Below are positions 1 through 9,139 of a stretch of 64,000 nucleotides of DNA, piece after piece. This DNA is from Schlegelella_A sp035995885 (lineage in GTDB: Bacteria > Pseudomonadota > Gammaproteobacteria > Burkholderiales > Burkholderiaceae_C). The notes beneath the pieces are model-generated. The model saw only the letters and a program-made list of their open reading frames with translations, was not told where the DNA came from and did not search any database. Both the position numbers and the translations under genes were made by a program. Every line of letters starts with the position of its first letter. Position 1 is the first letter of the stretch. The DNA lies in the NCBI GenBank assembly GCA_035995885.1, contig DASYKC010000199.1, forward strand, positions 19,908-83,907, read 5' to 3'.

Positions 1-30
1 CTCATCGACATCAAGGACTTGAAGCGTTGA
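1..30 (+). CDS. possible 3' end of a gene cut by the window edge
   Basis: Frame 1 is open from the window edge and ends in TGA at 28-30, giving a tail of nine residues (LIDIKDLKR). This is enough to suggest the end of a coding sequence on the left but not to identify it. It may equally be chance. Confidence 0.25.
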   Translation, partial: LIDIKDLKR

Positions 31-936
31 CGTCTTCGAACGTCAGCGAAGAGAGTGCCTTAGACGTGTTCAAGGACCGCCGAGAGCAGAAGACGCTCCG
101 CTCCCTCGCGGTAGGCCCGGTGCGTTTGGCGAGCCCGCAAAGCCGTCGGACTCGGCCCGGACACCTTCAGGACACGTTGTCGACCCACCATTCAAGCCAT
201 GAACGCCTCATCTCCGCGACAGGGTTGGTTTAGTGTCGACGTCTCGGAGCTCAGACCTCCAGGGCCATCCATGGACTCCACCTTCCGAGTGAGTTGATGA
301 GAGTTCGCACTTTCCATCGTGGCACTTCGTTGCCGGTTGCGGCAATGCGGCTAATTCGGGAAGGGGAAATCTCTTCCATTCGTTGGACCAACTGACGTGC
401 AAACGCTCGCTATCACGCCTCTTATCGCGAGATCCTTCTCGGGTCGAGATTCGGTCATGGGTCACCGTCTCCTCTCGACCGCAAAGCCGAAGTACAACTG
501 GCTTGATTCACCGGCCAGCCGACTTTTGAATGGACTGAACTGACTTCTCTTGCAATGCATGCGTTCGCGCTCGCCGCATGAGGCTGGCGAATCCGTGATA
601 CGGCAAGAACATTGCGACATCACGACGCTCCGACGCCGCTCGCCTCCATCGTGTCGAGCAGGGCCCCTAGTCCCCTCAATCGGCGCAGTCGAAGTCTTCC
701 GTGAACCACGCGCAGAGAGGCCAGCGAGTCACATGCTTTCATTGTGCTTGCCCTCCCGTTGCCATAGCCGAGCTAGGGAATTGGCGGCGCGCAGTTCAAT
801 CGTGCGCTTGCCTCGTAAACGGAATGCGCGGGTTCTCACGCTGACGGGCAGCTGCCTAGGAGGTTGCGAACTCACGGTAGCGGCGGCGGATCCAACCGGT
901 CGATGCAACACACTGACCACTACGTAGGCAGGAGGA
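31..936. other. gene-poor, decayed-looking stretch
   Basis: About 900 bases without a gene I can support. Open frames here (for example 208-465 on minus, 550-927 on plus) are short, overlap on both strands, and their translations are rich in Arg, Ser and Pro with no recognisable motif. Base composition looks less G+C-rich and lacks the strong third-position G/C habit of the genes further right. Together with the broken genes that follow, I read this as a region of gene loss. No RNA gene or repeat was noticed. Confidence 0.5.
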
Positions 937-1176
937 GTGTTGCAGACGAAGTACCGTCTTCCTACCCGTTCGGTATCAAGGCCGTTCCACATCGGGGTTC
1001 TGGATTCCGGTCCGGCTGCGGTTTCCGGGCAATGGAAGGAGTTCGTCGGCGAACTGGCAAGGCGCGGATACCGCGAAGGCCGCGACCTGGTGTTTGAGCG
1101 CCGGTTCGGTGAGGAGCCGGACGGCGCTGGTTTCAACAAGTTCGCCGCCGAATTCGTAAGCTCTGCCTGGACATGA
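937..1176 (+). pseudogene. fragment of an ABC-type substrate-binding protein
   Basis: The 79-residue frame resembles the N-terminal part of the ABC substrate-binding family of the YnjB/TrpX type: an IGVLDSG beta-strand, then a helix and the phrase LARRGYREGRDLVFERRF, close to the family pattern 'LRELGYVEGRNLVIEYR', then FAAEFV where the family has LAAELV. Full-length members have about 320 residues, so three quarters is missing. The frame stops in unrelated sequence at about 1165. A GGAGG lies at 931-935 just before a GTG at 937 and a TTG at 940. Family assignment is by recalled pattern only. Confidence 0.5.
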
Positions 1177-1185
1177 AGCTCAGCG

Positions 1186-1300
1186 GCAACGGAGCTTCGG
1201 GACGCCTGGCTGGTTGCGGCTGTCGCGCAACGCAGTGAACATCGTAAGTTTCGACCGCAACTTCGAAGGCTGCTTGGACGTGGTCAGTTCACGCTGCTGT
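1186..1300 (+). pseudogene. possible remnant of a PIN-domain (VapC-like) toxin, frameshifted
   Basis: One frame reads ATELRDAWLVAAVAQRS (1186-1236). The next frame, entered at 1235, reads VNIVSFDRNFEG. Joined by one frameshift these resemble the C-terminal half of PIN-domain nucleases, where an acidic residue in 'DAWLAALA' and the 'VTFDRDF' strand carry metal-binding acids. There is no intact frame, no start and no antitoxin gene next to it. The call is a recalled pattern on about 35 residues and is tentative. Confidence 0.3.
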
Positions 1301-1511
1301 TGGCGAGGCGTAGCGACGACGCAGAGGCCTTGGATTTGTGATGCAGGATGTAACGTTCGCGAGCATTCCACGATCTAAGCGAAATCGACCGTCGCCGCCA
1401 AGTCGCTTGCTGCACCCCTGCTCCGTCTTTGGCGACCGACCTTTCCTTTTCGTAACCCCTCGCGCGATCGCGGCAGGCAATGATCGGCGGATTGCCACCG
1501 CCAGGCTGACC

Positions 1512-3428
1512 ATGAACCGCTGCCTCGCCCGCATCGTCTTCTCCATCCTGCTCGCCGTCACCGTGGGGGCTTGCGGCGGCAGCAAGAGCGCGGACGTCAG
1601 CCCCCAGTCGAGCTCGGCATCGACTCCCACTCCGGTGATCGCGCAGCCCCCGGTGGTCGTGCCGCCCGCTGGCCCGCCCGCGCCGGCGCCCAAGGTCGCC
1701 GCGCTTTCGTTGCCCGCGACGACACCGACCGCCATCGGGACCTTGACCCCGATGGTCGCGACGGCGACCGACAAGTCCGGGGCCGCTGTCACCGGCGTGT
1801 CGCTCACCTGGGCGAGCACGGACCCCAGCATCGCGACCGTGGAGGAGGGCGGCGTCGTGACGCCCGTTCGCGCCGGATTCACGACGATCACGGCAACGAT
1901 CGATGGTATCTCCGCGTCGGGGACGCTGTCGGTGCGCGGCAAGACCAGGACGCCGACACGCTCGCGCTACGTCGGCACCAACCTCTCGGGTATCGCCTAC
2001 TACTCGTCGCAGTTCCCGTTCGCCGACATGATGAAGAGCGGCGGCGGCTGGGCCTCGCGCGACGACAACGGCGTCTGGGGCGCACCGTTCCCGGCGATGA
2101 CCGCCGACGGCTATCCCTCAGCGCTCGCGCCGGGCCAGCACGCGCTCAGCGCCGTCGCCTGGAGCGACAGCCATTTCGCGCCCGGTCGCTACGTCGTCCT
2201 CTGGGACGGCGACGGGGCGATCAGCTTTCCGCTCAGCAACGTGACGATCGCCGAATCGGCCCCGAACCGGATCGCGATCGACGTCGCCGATACCAGCGGC
2301 AGCCTCTGGGTCGGCATCGATCGAACCAGCGCGACCAACCCGGTGCACAACGTCCGCTTCCTCTGGCCCGGGACCGAGGCGACGTATCGGAACGAGCCCT
2401 TCAATCCGGTCTTCCTCGCCAAGATCGCGCCGTTCTCGCTGCTTCGCTTCATGGACTGGGGCGCGACCAACGGCTCGCCGGTGGTCGAGTGGGCCGATCG
2501 CGCGCACGTCAACGACCTGACGTGGGCGACGGCCGCGGGCGTGCCGATCGAGACGATGATCGACCTCGCCAACTCGCTCCACGTCGACCCGTGGTTCTGC
2601 ATCCCGCACCAGGCGAGCGACGACTACGTACGCCAGTTCGCGACGCTCGTGCGCGGCCGCCTCGACCCGGCGCTGCACGCGCACATCGAGTACTCGAACG
2701 AGGTCTGGAACACGGGCTTCGCGCAGACGACGTGGGCCAACGCGCGCTCGCAGGCGCTCGGCCTCGACAGCCCGTTCGGCCAGCCGGCGATCTTCTACGC
2801 GACGCGCTCGGTGCAGATCTTCAAGATCATCCAGGGCGTCTTCGGGCCGGCCGAGAGCGGCCGCATCGTCCGCGTCCTCGCCGGCCAGGCGGCGTGGGAC
2901 AACTTCCTGACCGCGATGCTCGCCTACAAGGACACCGCCGCCAACGCCGACGTGATGGCGGTGGCACCCTACTTCGGCGCGGCCGCTGCCGGTGATCCGG
3001 CGCAGGTGGCGACGACGCTGACGCTCTCGAGCGATCAGATCGTCGATCAGATGCTCGTCAATGTGCGCGGCGACATCAAGTCGTGGATGTCGAGGAACGC
3101 CGACCTGGCCGCGAAGTACCACCTCAAGCTCAAGGCCTACGAGAGCGGCCCGGGCGACAGCACCTCGTACTTCCCGGCCGACAAGCAGGACGCGATGACC
3201 GCCTTGTTCGTCTCGGCGCACAACAACCCGCGCATGCGCGACGTCTACGCCGAGTACTACGGCCAATGGGTCGGCGTGGGCGGCGACACGATGAATCAGT
3301 ACAGCGACATCGGCGGCTGGTCGAAGTGGGGTCTCTGGGGATCGCTGCAGTACGTGACGCAGGATCCGGCGACTGCGCCGAAGTATCAGGGGCTGCTGAA
3401 CTTCATCGCGTCGCACCCGGCGCCGTGA
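1512..3428 (+). CDS. lipoprotein with Ig-like domain and glycosidase-like domain
   Basis: A 638-residue secreted protein of uncertain function. Starting at the ATG at 1512, residues 1-21 form a lipoprotein signal ending in the lipobox VGAC, so it should be lipid-anchored after export. A Pro/Ala-rich linker follows. Residues about 70-140 resemble a bacterial Ig-like (Big_2) domain, with 'WASTDPSIATV' and 'VRAGFTTITAT'. The remaining 480 residues look like a glycoside-hydrolase-type barrel: 'RFMDWGATN', 'HIEYSNEVWN' near residue 395 with a likely acid Glu, and 'YESGPGD' later. Substrate is unknown; a cell-surface polysaccharide is a guess. The open frame extends upstream to 1338, but the signal peptide fixes the start. 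It is convergent with the phosphatase gene and stands alone. Confidence 0.7.
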   Translation: MNRCLARIVFSILLAVTVGACGGSKSADVSPQSSSASTPTPVIAQPPVVVPPAGPPAPAPKVAALSLPATTPTAIGTLTPMVATATDKSGAAVTGVSLTWASTDPSIATVEEGGVVTPVRAGFTTITATIDGISASGTLSVRGKTRTPTRSRYVGTNLSGIAYYSSQFPFADMMKSGGGWASRDDNGVWGAPFPAMTADGYPSALAPGQHALSAVAWSDSHFAPGRYVVLWDGDGAISFPLSNVTIAESAPNRIAIDVADTSGSLWVGIDRTSATNPVHNVRFLWPGTEATYRNEPFNPVFLAKIAPFSLLRFMDWGATNGSPVVEWADRAHVNDLTWATAAGVPIETMIDLANSLHVDPWFCIPHQASDDYVRQFATLVRGRLDPALHAHIEYSNEVWNTGFAQTTWANARSQALGLDSPFGQPAIFYATRSVQIFKIIQGVFGPAESGRIVRVLAGQAAWDNFLTAMLAYKDTAANADVMAVAPYFGAAAAGDPAQVATTLTLSSDQIVDQMLVNVRGDIKSWMSRNADLAAKYHLKLKAYESGPGDSTSYFPADKQDAMTALFVSAHNNPRMRDVYAEYYGQWVGVGGDTMNQYSDIGGWSKWGLWGSLQYVTQDPATAPKYQGLLNFIASHPAP

Positions 3429-3483
3429 TCGCAGGCGCACCTCTGGTCGAGCGAACGGCAATGGCCGATGCCTGTCACCCCGC

Positions 3484-4290
3484 CTACCGACCCACCAGAG
3501 CCGGCACCCTCCGGAGCCATCGATTCTTCCTGCCTGCCGTCGGCGCGCTGACCGGCCCGGACTGCGCCTCGAGACTCTCGAGCTCCAGAAACGAAAAGCA
3601 CCCGCCGGATCTCCAGCCGCCGGTGTCGATGAAATAGACGTTGCCGAGCACCTTCACGTAGGGCACCGTCGCGTGACCGTGGATCACCGCTCGGACGTTC
3701 TTGATGGGATTCGGGTACTGCCTCGTGTAGCGTTCCCTGGACCACAGGCAGCACTCGGCGACGGCGCTGGTCGGGTCGATCTTGCTCCAGGGGACCTGCT
3801 GCATTTCGCGCCAGTCGTCGAAGGGACAGTCGGCGTGCACCATGCCGATCAGGCCGAGCGACGTTTCGATCTCGAGCGCCAGGGGCAGGGCGCGCAGACG
3901 CCGTCCCAACCGACTTCGCTTGGGCCCCGAGATCTTCTCGAGCCAGGCGCCTCCATGCCTCAGGTGATCGGCGCCGTGGTAAGGGATGCCGAGGGCGGAG
4001 CGCCAGGCCATGAAGTCGTGATTGCCGCAGATGGCGTGAAACCAGGGCCGGTCGAGCCATTCGACCGCTTCCGATGACTCGAGGCCGCGGTCGACCAGGT
4101 CGCCGACGGAAAACAGCCGATCCACTTGACCATCGAAGCCGAGAGCGTCCAGGCCGCGGGTCAGATCGGAGAAGCAGCCGTGGATGTCGCCGACGGCGAA
4201 GTCGCGGCCGCGCTGATTCCGCGCAAAGCGAGGCATCGCCGCCGCCTGAGGAACGTCGAAGCAAAGCTCAGGTCCGGTCGCGGCGTGCAT
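3484..4290 (-). CDS. metallophosphoesterase, bacterial PPP-type serine/threonine phosphatase
   Basis: A dinuclear-metal phosphoesterase of the PrpA/PrpB type, expected to be cytosolic and to dephosphorylate proteins or small phosphoesters. The three PPP signatures are present in order: GDIHG, GDLVDRG and GNHD, with a later 'VIHGHATVPY' histidine motif completing the metal site. Length (268 residues from the first ATG) fits this family. The ATG at 4236 (MPRFARN) would place GDIHG close to the N-terminus, as is usual, and may be the true start, giving 250 residues. The gene is alone; the neighbour on the left is convergent and the next one on the right is on the same strand after a 61-bp gap. 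Confidence 0.8.
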   Translation of the reverse strand: MHAATGPELCFDVPQAAAMPRFARNQRGRDFAVGDIHGCFSDLTRGLDALGFDGQVDRLFSVGDLVDRGLESSEAVEWLDRPWFHAICGNHDFMAWRSALGIPYHGADHLRHGGAWLEKISGPKRSRLGRRLRALPLALEIETSLGLIGMVHADCPFDDWREMQQVPWSKIDPTSAVAECCLWSRERYTRQYPNPIKNVRAVIHGHATVPYVKVLGNVYFIDTGGWRSGGCFSFLELESLEAQSGPVSAPTAGRKNRWLRRVPALVGR

Positions 4291-4351
4291 GTCTCGGCGA
4301 CGGTACTACAGGCCCCGGTCGTTTCGTGAGCGCTCCTTCTGCCGACGTGAA

Positions 4352-5596
4352 CTAGTTGTCGAGCGGCCTGACCGCGGCGCGTCGTTCCTGGCCGCGGCCG
4401 AGCGCCAACGACAGCACCAGCCACAGAGCCGCCACCGGGAGCGCGCACAGCGCGACGACGCCGAGCTTGAGGCCGATCGCCTGCAGGCTGTCGAACGCCC
4501 ATCCGGAGAGCGCGTCCGAGCCGCGATAGACGACGACGTCGATGAAGCTCTTGGCCTTGTACTTCTCCTCGCGGTCGACGACGGTGAAGAACACCTGGCG
4601 CGCCGGGTTCGCGATCGCGAAGTTCATCCAGCGCTGCGCCACCTGGAAGACGAGCACGACGGCGAGCGTCGGGCTGAAGCCGAGCACGGCGAAGCCGACG
4701 AGGTAGACCGCCGGCAGCGCGCCCGCCGCGGCGCCGCAGCCGAAGCGTTTCAAGAACCGGCCGGTGGCGAAAAGCTGGGTGACGAGGCTCAGCAGCCCGA
4801 CGGCGAGGTCGACTCCGGCGAAGACGCGCGTCTGCGCCGCCGCGCCGTGCACTTCGGCGGCGACGATGTGCGCCTGGGCGAAATAGAGCACCGTCGCGCC
4901 GAATGAGAGCAGGCTGACCCAGGCGGCGATGCCGAGCAGATAGGGCGAGCGCGCGATCTCCGTCAAGGCGGAGAACGCCCCGCCGCCGACCGGGCGCTCG
5001 TCGCGGCGCGGGCCTTCGGCCGCTGCCGTCGTGCGCTCGAGGCGATGGACGCAGAGCACGGCGAGCTCGAGCAACACGAGCGCGACGAGGAGCAGGTTCG
5101 CGGGCCCGAGCGGGCCCGAGAGCGCAATCGTCAGCACCGGGCCGAGGAGCGCGCCGGCCGTACCGCCGGCCCCGATGAAGCCGAACAGGCGCTTGCCCTG
5201 TTCGCTGTCGAAGAGGTCGGCCATGAACGACCAGAACACCGCCACCGCGAACAGGTTGAAGACGCTGACCCAGACGAAGAAGATGCGTGCGACCGCGACC
5301 GGCTCGATGCCGAGCACCAGCAGCAGCCAGAAGAGCGCGAGGTTGGCGGCGAAGAAGTGGTACACGACGACGATGAAGCGGCGCCGCGGCCATCGCGCGA
5401 CGAGAGCCCCGTAGAGCGGCTGCGCGACCAGCAGCGTCGCGAAGGTGGCGGTGAAGAGCCACGGCAGCGCCTTGATGCCGCCGGCGATCGCGCTCTGGTC
5501 GCGCAGCGGGCGCAGCACGTAGTACGCGGCGAGGAGCGCGAAGAAGTAGGCGAACGACCAGAGCACGGCGCGCCGCTCCGAGCGCGTGGCCGGCAT
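4352..5596 (-). CDS. twelve-helix carrier of the MFS / ADP-ATP translocase-like group
   Basis: A polytopic inner-membrane protein of 414 residues with about twelve hydrophobic segments. The N-terminus 'FALLAAYYVLRPLRDQ', the 'FVWVSVFNLFAVAVFWSFMADLF' segment and 'EQGKRLFGFIGAGGTAG' match the group related to bacterial NTP/NDP exchangers, usually annotated simply as MFS transporters. The substrate cannot be read from the sequence. Start: the ATG at 5596 gives MPATRSERR. A GTG at 5629 would overlap the stop of the upstream reductase as GTGA and is a serious alternative, since the two genes are clearly co-transcribed. Neither has a strong ribosome site. Confidence 0.7.
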   Translation of the reverse strand: MPATRSERRAVLWSFAYFFALLAAYYVLRPLRDQSAIAGGIKALPWLFTATFATLLVAQPLYGALVARWPRRRFIVVVYHFFAANLALFWLLLVLGIEPVAVARIFFVWVSVFNLFAVAVFWSFMADLFDSEQGKRLFGFIGAGGTAGALLGPVLTIALSGPLGPANLLLVALVLLELAVLCVHRLERTTAAAEGPRRDERPVGGGAFSALTEIARSPYLLGIAAWVSLLSFGATVLYFAQAHIVAAEVHGAAAQTRVFAGVDLAVGLLSLVTQLFATGRFLKRFGCGAAAGALPAVYLVGFAVLGFSPTLAVVLVFQVAQRWMNFAIANPARQVFFTVVDREEKYKAKSFIDVVVYRGSDALSGWAFDSLQAIGLKLGVVALCALPVAALWLVLSLALGRGQERRAAVRPLDN

Positions 5597-5625
5597 CAGG
5601 CCGCGCCAGCGGCCCGCCGGGGCCG

Positions 5626-6366
5626 TCACGGCGCCGAGCGCAGCTTCTCGCGCAGCTCCGCCGCGTTCGCGCTCGGGCCGTAGCCCGGCGCGCCGCGCTG
5701 GAAGCGGCGCGCTTCGGCGAGGCCGCCGGCGACGACCGGCTCGAAGCCGGCCTCCTGGACGAGCTCGGCCGCGACCTTCACCGCCTCGGCGTCGTCGCCC
5801 GCGATCGGGATCGGCAGCTTCGGATCGGCGCGGCCGGCCTCGCTGGCGATGATCGTGTAGCCGATGGTGTTGAAGACGCGCACGAGGCGCGCGCCGGGAA
5901 GAAATTTCTGCGACGTGAGACCGATGCCGTCGCGATCGGCGACGTCGGCGACCGCGCCGTCGCGACCGGCGACGGCGTTGCCGCAGTCGAGCACGATCCT
6001 GCCCTTGAGCGCCGCGCCGTAGTCGCGACCGATCTCGGCCATCGCGCCGTAGGGCACGGCGAGAAAGATCACCTCGCCGAAAGCGATCGCCTCGGCCACG
6101 CTGCCGGCGCGCGCGGGCGGGCCGAGCTTCGCCGCGACCTCCCTGGCTTCGTCGGCGCTCTTGGCCGAGAACATGACCGGGTGTCCGGCCTTGACCCAGA
6201 GGCCGCCGACGGTGCCGCCGATCCGGCCGGCGCCGATCGTGCCGATGCGCAGCTTGTCGCCCGTCGGCTGCGCCTGCGCGATGCGCCACGGCAAGGCCGC
6301 CGCCAGGCCGAGCACGCCGCCGGCGATCAGCAGCGTCCGGCGTTCGACATCGATGAGATGGCGCAT
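5626..6366 (-). CDS. exported NAD(P)-binding reductase, F420-dependent reductase-like
   Basis: A 246-residue protein of the 'NADPH-dependent F420 reductase' family (Rossmann fold, COG2085). After a short basic stretch and a hydrophobic segment (LLIAGGVLGLAAALPWRIAQAQ), which looks like a signal peptide, comes the dinucleotide-binding motif 'IGTIGAGRIGGTVGGLWVKAGH', then 'FLAVPYG', 'VLDCGN' and 'RVFNTIGY'. An exported member is unusual, as the family normally works in the cytosol. The F420 cofactor is not assumed, since many proteobacterial members use NADP only. The ATG at 6366 places the signal peptide at the start; the frame is open to 6453. It overlaps or abuts the carrier gene downstream and is divergent from the epimerase gene. 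Confidence 0.65.
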   Translation of the reverse strand: MRHLIDVERRTLLIAGGVLGLAAALPWRIAQAQPTGDKLRIGTIGAGRIGGTVGGLWVKAGHPVMFSAKSADEAREVAAKLGPPARAGSVAEAIAFGEVIFLAVPYGAMAEIGRDYGAALKGRIVLDCGNAVAGRDGAVADVADRDGIGLTSQKFLPGARLVRVFNTIGYTIIASEAGRADPKLPIPIAGDDAEAVKVAAELVQEAGFEPVVAGGLAEARRFQRGAPGYGPSANAAELREKLRSAP

Positions 6367-6476
6367 CACGATCTCCAGGGCCCGGTGATGGGCGACGCCA
6401 TCATCGTGCCGTCGGCCGAGCCGCGCAACCGAGGGGCGCGACGGCCCTACCATGAGCGTCGTTGCCGGAGCCCTCG

Positions 6477-7616
6477 ATGAGCATGAAGCGTCGCGATTTC
6501 CTCCAGACTGCCGCCGCCCTCGGCGCGATCGGCGCCTTGTCGCGCGCCGCCTTCGCGGCCGACGGACCGAAGGAGCGCCTGCGCATCCTGATCCTCGGCG
6601 GCACCGGCTTCACCGGGCCGCACCAGGTGCGCTATGCGCTCGAGCGCGGTCATCACGTCACGCTCTTCAATCGCGGCCGTCGGCCGCAGCCGTGGCCCGG
6701 CGACGTCGTCGAGCTCACCGGCGATCGCAACACCGGCGACCTGCGATCGCTCGAGACCGGCGAGTGGGACGTCTGCATCGACAACCCGACGACGCTGCCG
6801 TTCTGGGTGCGCGACGCCGGCCGCGTGCTGCAGGGCCGCGTGCGCCAGTTCGTCTTCATCTCGACGGTCTCGGCCTATGCCGCCAACGACAAGGTCGACC
6901 AGGACGAATCGGCCCTGACCGCCGCCTACCAGGGCGTCGATGCGATGGCCGAGACGCAGGACACGCTGAGGGCCGACATGGCGCTCTACGGACCGCTCAA
7001 GGCCGCAAGCGAGGCCGAGGCGCGACGCTGGTTCGGCGCGGCCACGACCGTGATTCGGCCCGGGCTCATCGTCGGTCCGGGCGACGAGACCGATCGCTTC
7101 ACCTACTGGCCGGTGCGGCTCGCGCGCGGCGGCGAGGTCCTCGCGCCGGGCGACGGCTCCGATCCGGTGCAGTTCATCGACGCGCGCGATCTCGCCGAAT
7201 GGACGATCCGCATGGCCGAATCGCGCACGACCGGCACGTTCAACGCCACCGGTCCCGCGGCCCGGCTGACGACGCGCGAGATGCTCGTCGGCATCGGCGC
7301 CGGGGTGCGCTCGGACGCGCCGCTGACCTGGGTGCCGACATCATTCCTCGAGAAGGAGAAGGTGCAGGCGTGGTCGGACCTGCCGGTGTGGGTGCCCGGC
7401 GAAGGCGACAGCGTCGGCTTCGCGCGCCGCGACATCGGCCGCGCCCTGCGCGCCGGCCTCACCTTCCGTCCGCTCGCCACGACCGCGGCCGAGACGCTGG
7501 CGTGGTTCCGCGATCAGCCGGCCGCGCGCCAGGCCAAGCCGCGCACCGGCCTGACGCCGGAGCGCGAGGCGGAAGTGCTGGCGCAGTGGAAGGCGAGCAC
7601 GGGCGGGAAGCGTTGA
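6477..7616 (+). CDS. exported NAD-dependent epimerase/dehydratase-like protein
   Basis: A 379-residue extended short-chain dehydrogenase-like protein. It opens with a Tat-type signal, 'MKRRDFLQTAAALGAIGAL' (twin Arg followed by DFL), so it should be exported folded with its nucleotide. Next come 'ILILGGTGFTGPHQVRYALERGH' (GxxGxxG NAD site), 'VVELTGDRN', and 'FISTVSAYA'. The usual YxxxK is not clear: 'LYGPLKAASE' supplies Tyr and Lys in about the right place. The end 'TPEREAEVLAQWKA' is typical of this Tat-exported group. Start at 6477 or 6483; both precede the signal. Substrate unknown. It is divergent from the reductase gene across 110 bp and convergent with the oxlT-like gene. Confidence 0.7.
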   Translation: MSMKRRDFLQTAAALGAIGALSRAAFAADGPKERLRILILGGTGFTGPHQVRYALERGHHVTLFNRGRRPQPWPGDVVELTGDRNTGDLRSLETGEWDVCIDNPTTLPFWVRDAGRVLQGRVRQFVFISTVSAYAANDKVDQDESALTAAYQGVDAMAETQDTLRADMALYGPLKAASEAEARRWFGAATTVIRPGLIVGPGDETDRFTYWPVRLARGGEVLAPGDGSDPVQFIDARDLAEWTIRMAESRTTGTFNATGPAARLTTREMLVGIGAGVRSDAPLTWVPTSFLEKEKVQAWSDLPVWVPGEGDSVGFARRDIGRALRAGLTFRPLATTAAETLAWFRDQPAARQAKPRTGLTPEREAEVLAQWKASTGGKR

Positions 7617-7643
7617 CGTGCTGTCGGTGCGACAGGGCGCGAG

Positions 7644-8927
7644 CTATGCCAGCGGCGTGCGCTCGAGATATCGCCGCCGCCACGGCTTGAGCAGCAGGAT
7701 CGCCAGCACGGCGGTGACGATGTCGAGCGTGATGGCGGTGCCGAAGACCGGCACCCAGCTGCCGAGCTTCTCGTGCATCAGTGCCGCCAGCGGGCCGCCG
7801 AAGATCGCGCCGACCCCCTGGGCGATGTAGAGCCAACCGTAGTTGGCAGTGGCGTGCGCGGTGCCGAAGGTATCGGTCAGGGTCGAGGGGAAGAGAGAGA
7901 AGATCTCGCCCCAGCCGAAGAAGACGACGCCTGACATGATCACGAACGCCAGCGGCTGGTCGCGCAAGGTCAGCCACAGCGCCATCGCCACGCCCTCGAG
8001 GGCGAAGGCGAGGCACATGGTGTTTTCGCGGCCGTAGCGGTCGGAGATCCAGCCGAAGAACGGCCGCGTCAGGCCGTTGGTCAGGCGATCGACCGTGAGC
8101 GCGAGCGGCAGCGCCGCCAGACCGAAGACGAGCGTGCCGGCGACGCCGAAGTCGCGCGCGAACGTCGCCATCTGCGACGTGACCATGAGGCCGGAGGTCG
8201 ACATCATCGACATCATCACGAACATCAGCCAGAAGATCGGCTCGCGCAGCATGGCCGATGGACCGACGTCTCGCGCCTGGCGCGCGCCGCTGCGCGAGGG
8301 CATGGCCGCAAATGCCGTGACCTGACCTTGCGGTTGGCGCAGCCCCTGCGCCGCCAGCGCCCCGACGACCGCGAAGATCAGGCCGAAGCGGACGAGCGTC
8401 TGCTCGAGCCCGAGGCTGGCCAGCTCGCTCGAGATCGGAAAGGTCGTCAGGATGGCCCCCATGCCGTAGCCGGCCGCGACCATGCCGACGGCGAAGCCGC
8501 GCTGCTGCGGGAACCAGCGGACCATGTGGCCGACGACGCCGACGTAGACGATGCCCGTGCCGAGCCCGCCGATCACGCCGTACGTGAGATAGAGCGCCGA
8601 GAGGCTGCCGACATGCGCCGCCAGGACCCAGCTCAGGCCCGACAGGATCGCGCCGATCGTGATGAGACGGCGCGGTCCGAAGCGATCGACCAGGCTGCCC
8701 TGGAACGGCGAGAAGAAGGTCTGCAGCACGATCAGCAGCGAGAACGTGATCTGCAGCGTCGAGAGCGCCACGCCGAACTTCGCGGTCAACGGCTTGGTGA
8801 ACAAGGTCCAGACGTACTGCGGGCTGGAGATGGCCATCATGCAGACCAGGCCGAAGAGCAGCTGCGCCCAGCGGTTGTGGATCGAGACGGCGGCCGGCGT
8901 GCTGCCGGTCGTGCTGAGTGACGTCAT
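7644..8927 (-). CDS. MFS antiporter of the oxalate/formate family
   Basis: A 427-residue inner-membrane carrier with twelve predicted helices. The sequence 'NRWAQLLFGLVCMMAISSPQYVWTLF', the 'DRFGPRR' cytosolic loop, 'GGLGTGIVYVGVVGHMVRWFPQQRG' and 'MTNGLTRPFFGWISD'-like region ('RLTNGLTRPFFGWISDRYGREN') are those of the OxlT group. In that family oxalate enters in exchange for formate, the product of its decarboxylation. An oxalate decarboxylase gene lies 6 kb to the right, which supports but does not prove this substrate. Many proteobacterial homologues carry other mono- or dicarboxylates. The gene stands alone; upstream is a 212-bp gap to the puuA-like gene. Confidence 0.75.
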   Translation of the reverse strand: MTSLSTTGSTPAAVSIHNRWAQLLFGLVCMMAISSPQYVWTLFTKPLTAKFGVALSTLQITFSLLIVLQTFFSPFQGSLVDRFGPRRLITIGAILSGLSWVLAAHVGSLSALYLTYGVIGGLGTGIVYVGVVGHMVRWFPQQRGFAVGMVAAGYGMGAILTTFPISSELASLGLEQTLVRFGLIFAVVGALAAQGLRQPQGQVTAFAAMPSRSGARQARDVGPSAMLREPIFWLMFVMMSMMSTSGLMVTSQMATFARDFGVAGTLVFGLAALPLALTVDRLTNGLTRPFFGWISDRYGRENTMCLAFALEGVAMALWLTLRDQPLAFVIMSGVVFFGWGEIFSLFPSTLTDTFGTAHATANYGWLYIAQGVGAIFGGPLAALMHEKLGSWVPVFGTAITLDIVTAVLAILLLKPWRRRYLERTPLA

Positions 8928-9139
8928 CGTGGGCTCCGTGGCTTGGTGCCCGACCTATGCAAAGCGCGTGCCGAAATGTTGCCGCTCGGGCCTGCGCTGG
9001 CGCTCCGCGAACCTGGGATCAGGGTGCAAAACAGGGCATCGATCACCGTGACGCGGCGCGAACCCGTCCTGACGCGAGCCGCGATGGTGCGTCGCCAGGC
9101 GTTGGCGGCCGGCGACGTGGACGAGCACCGCTGCCGGAG

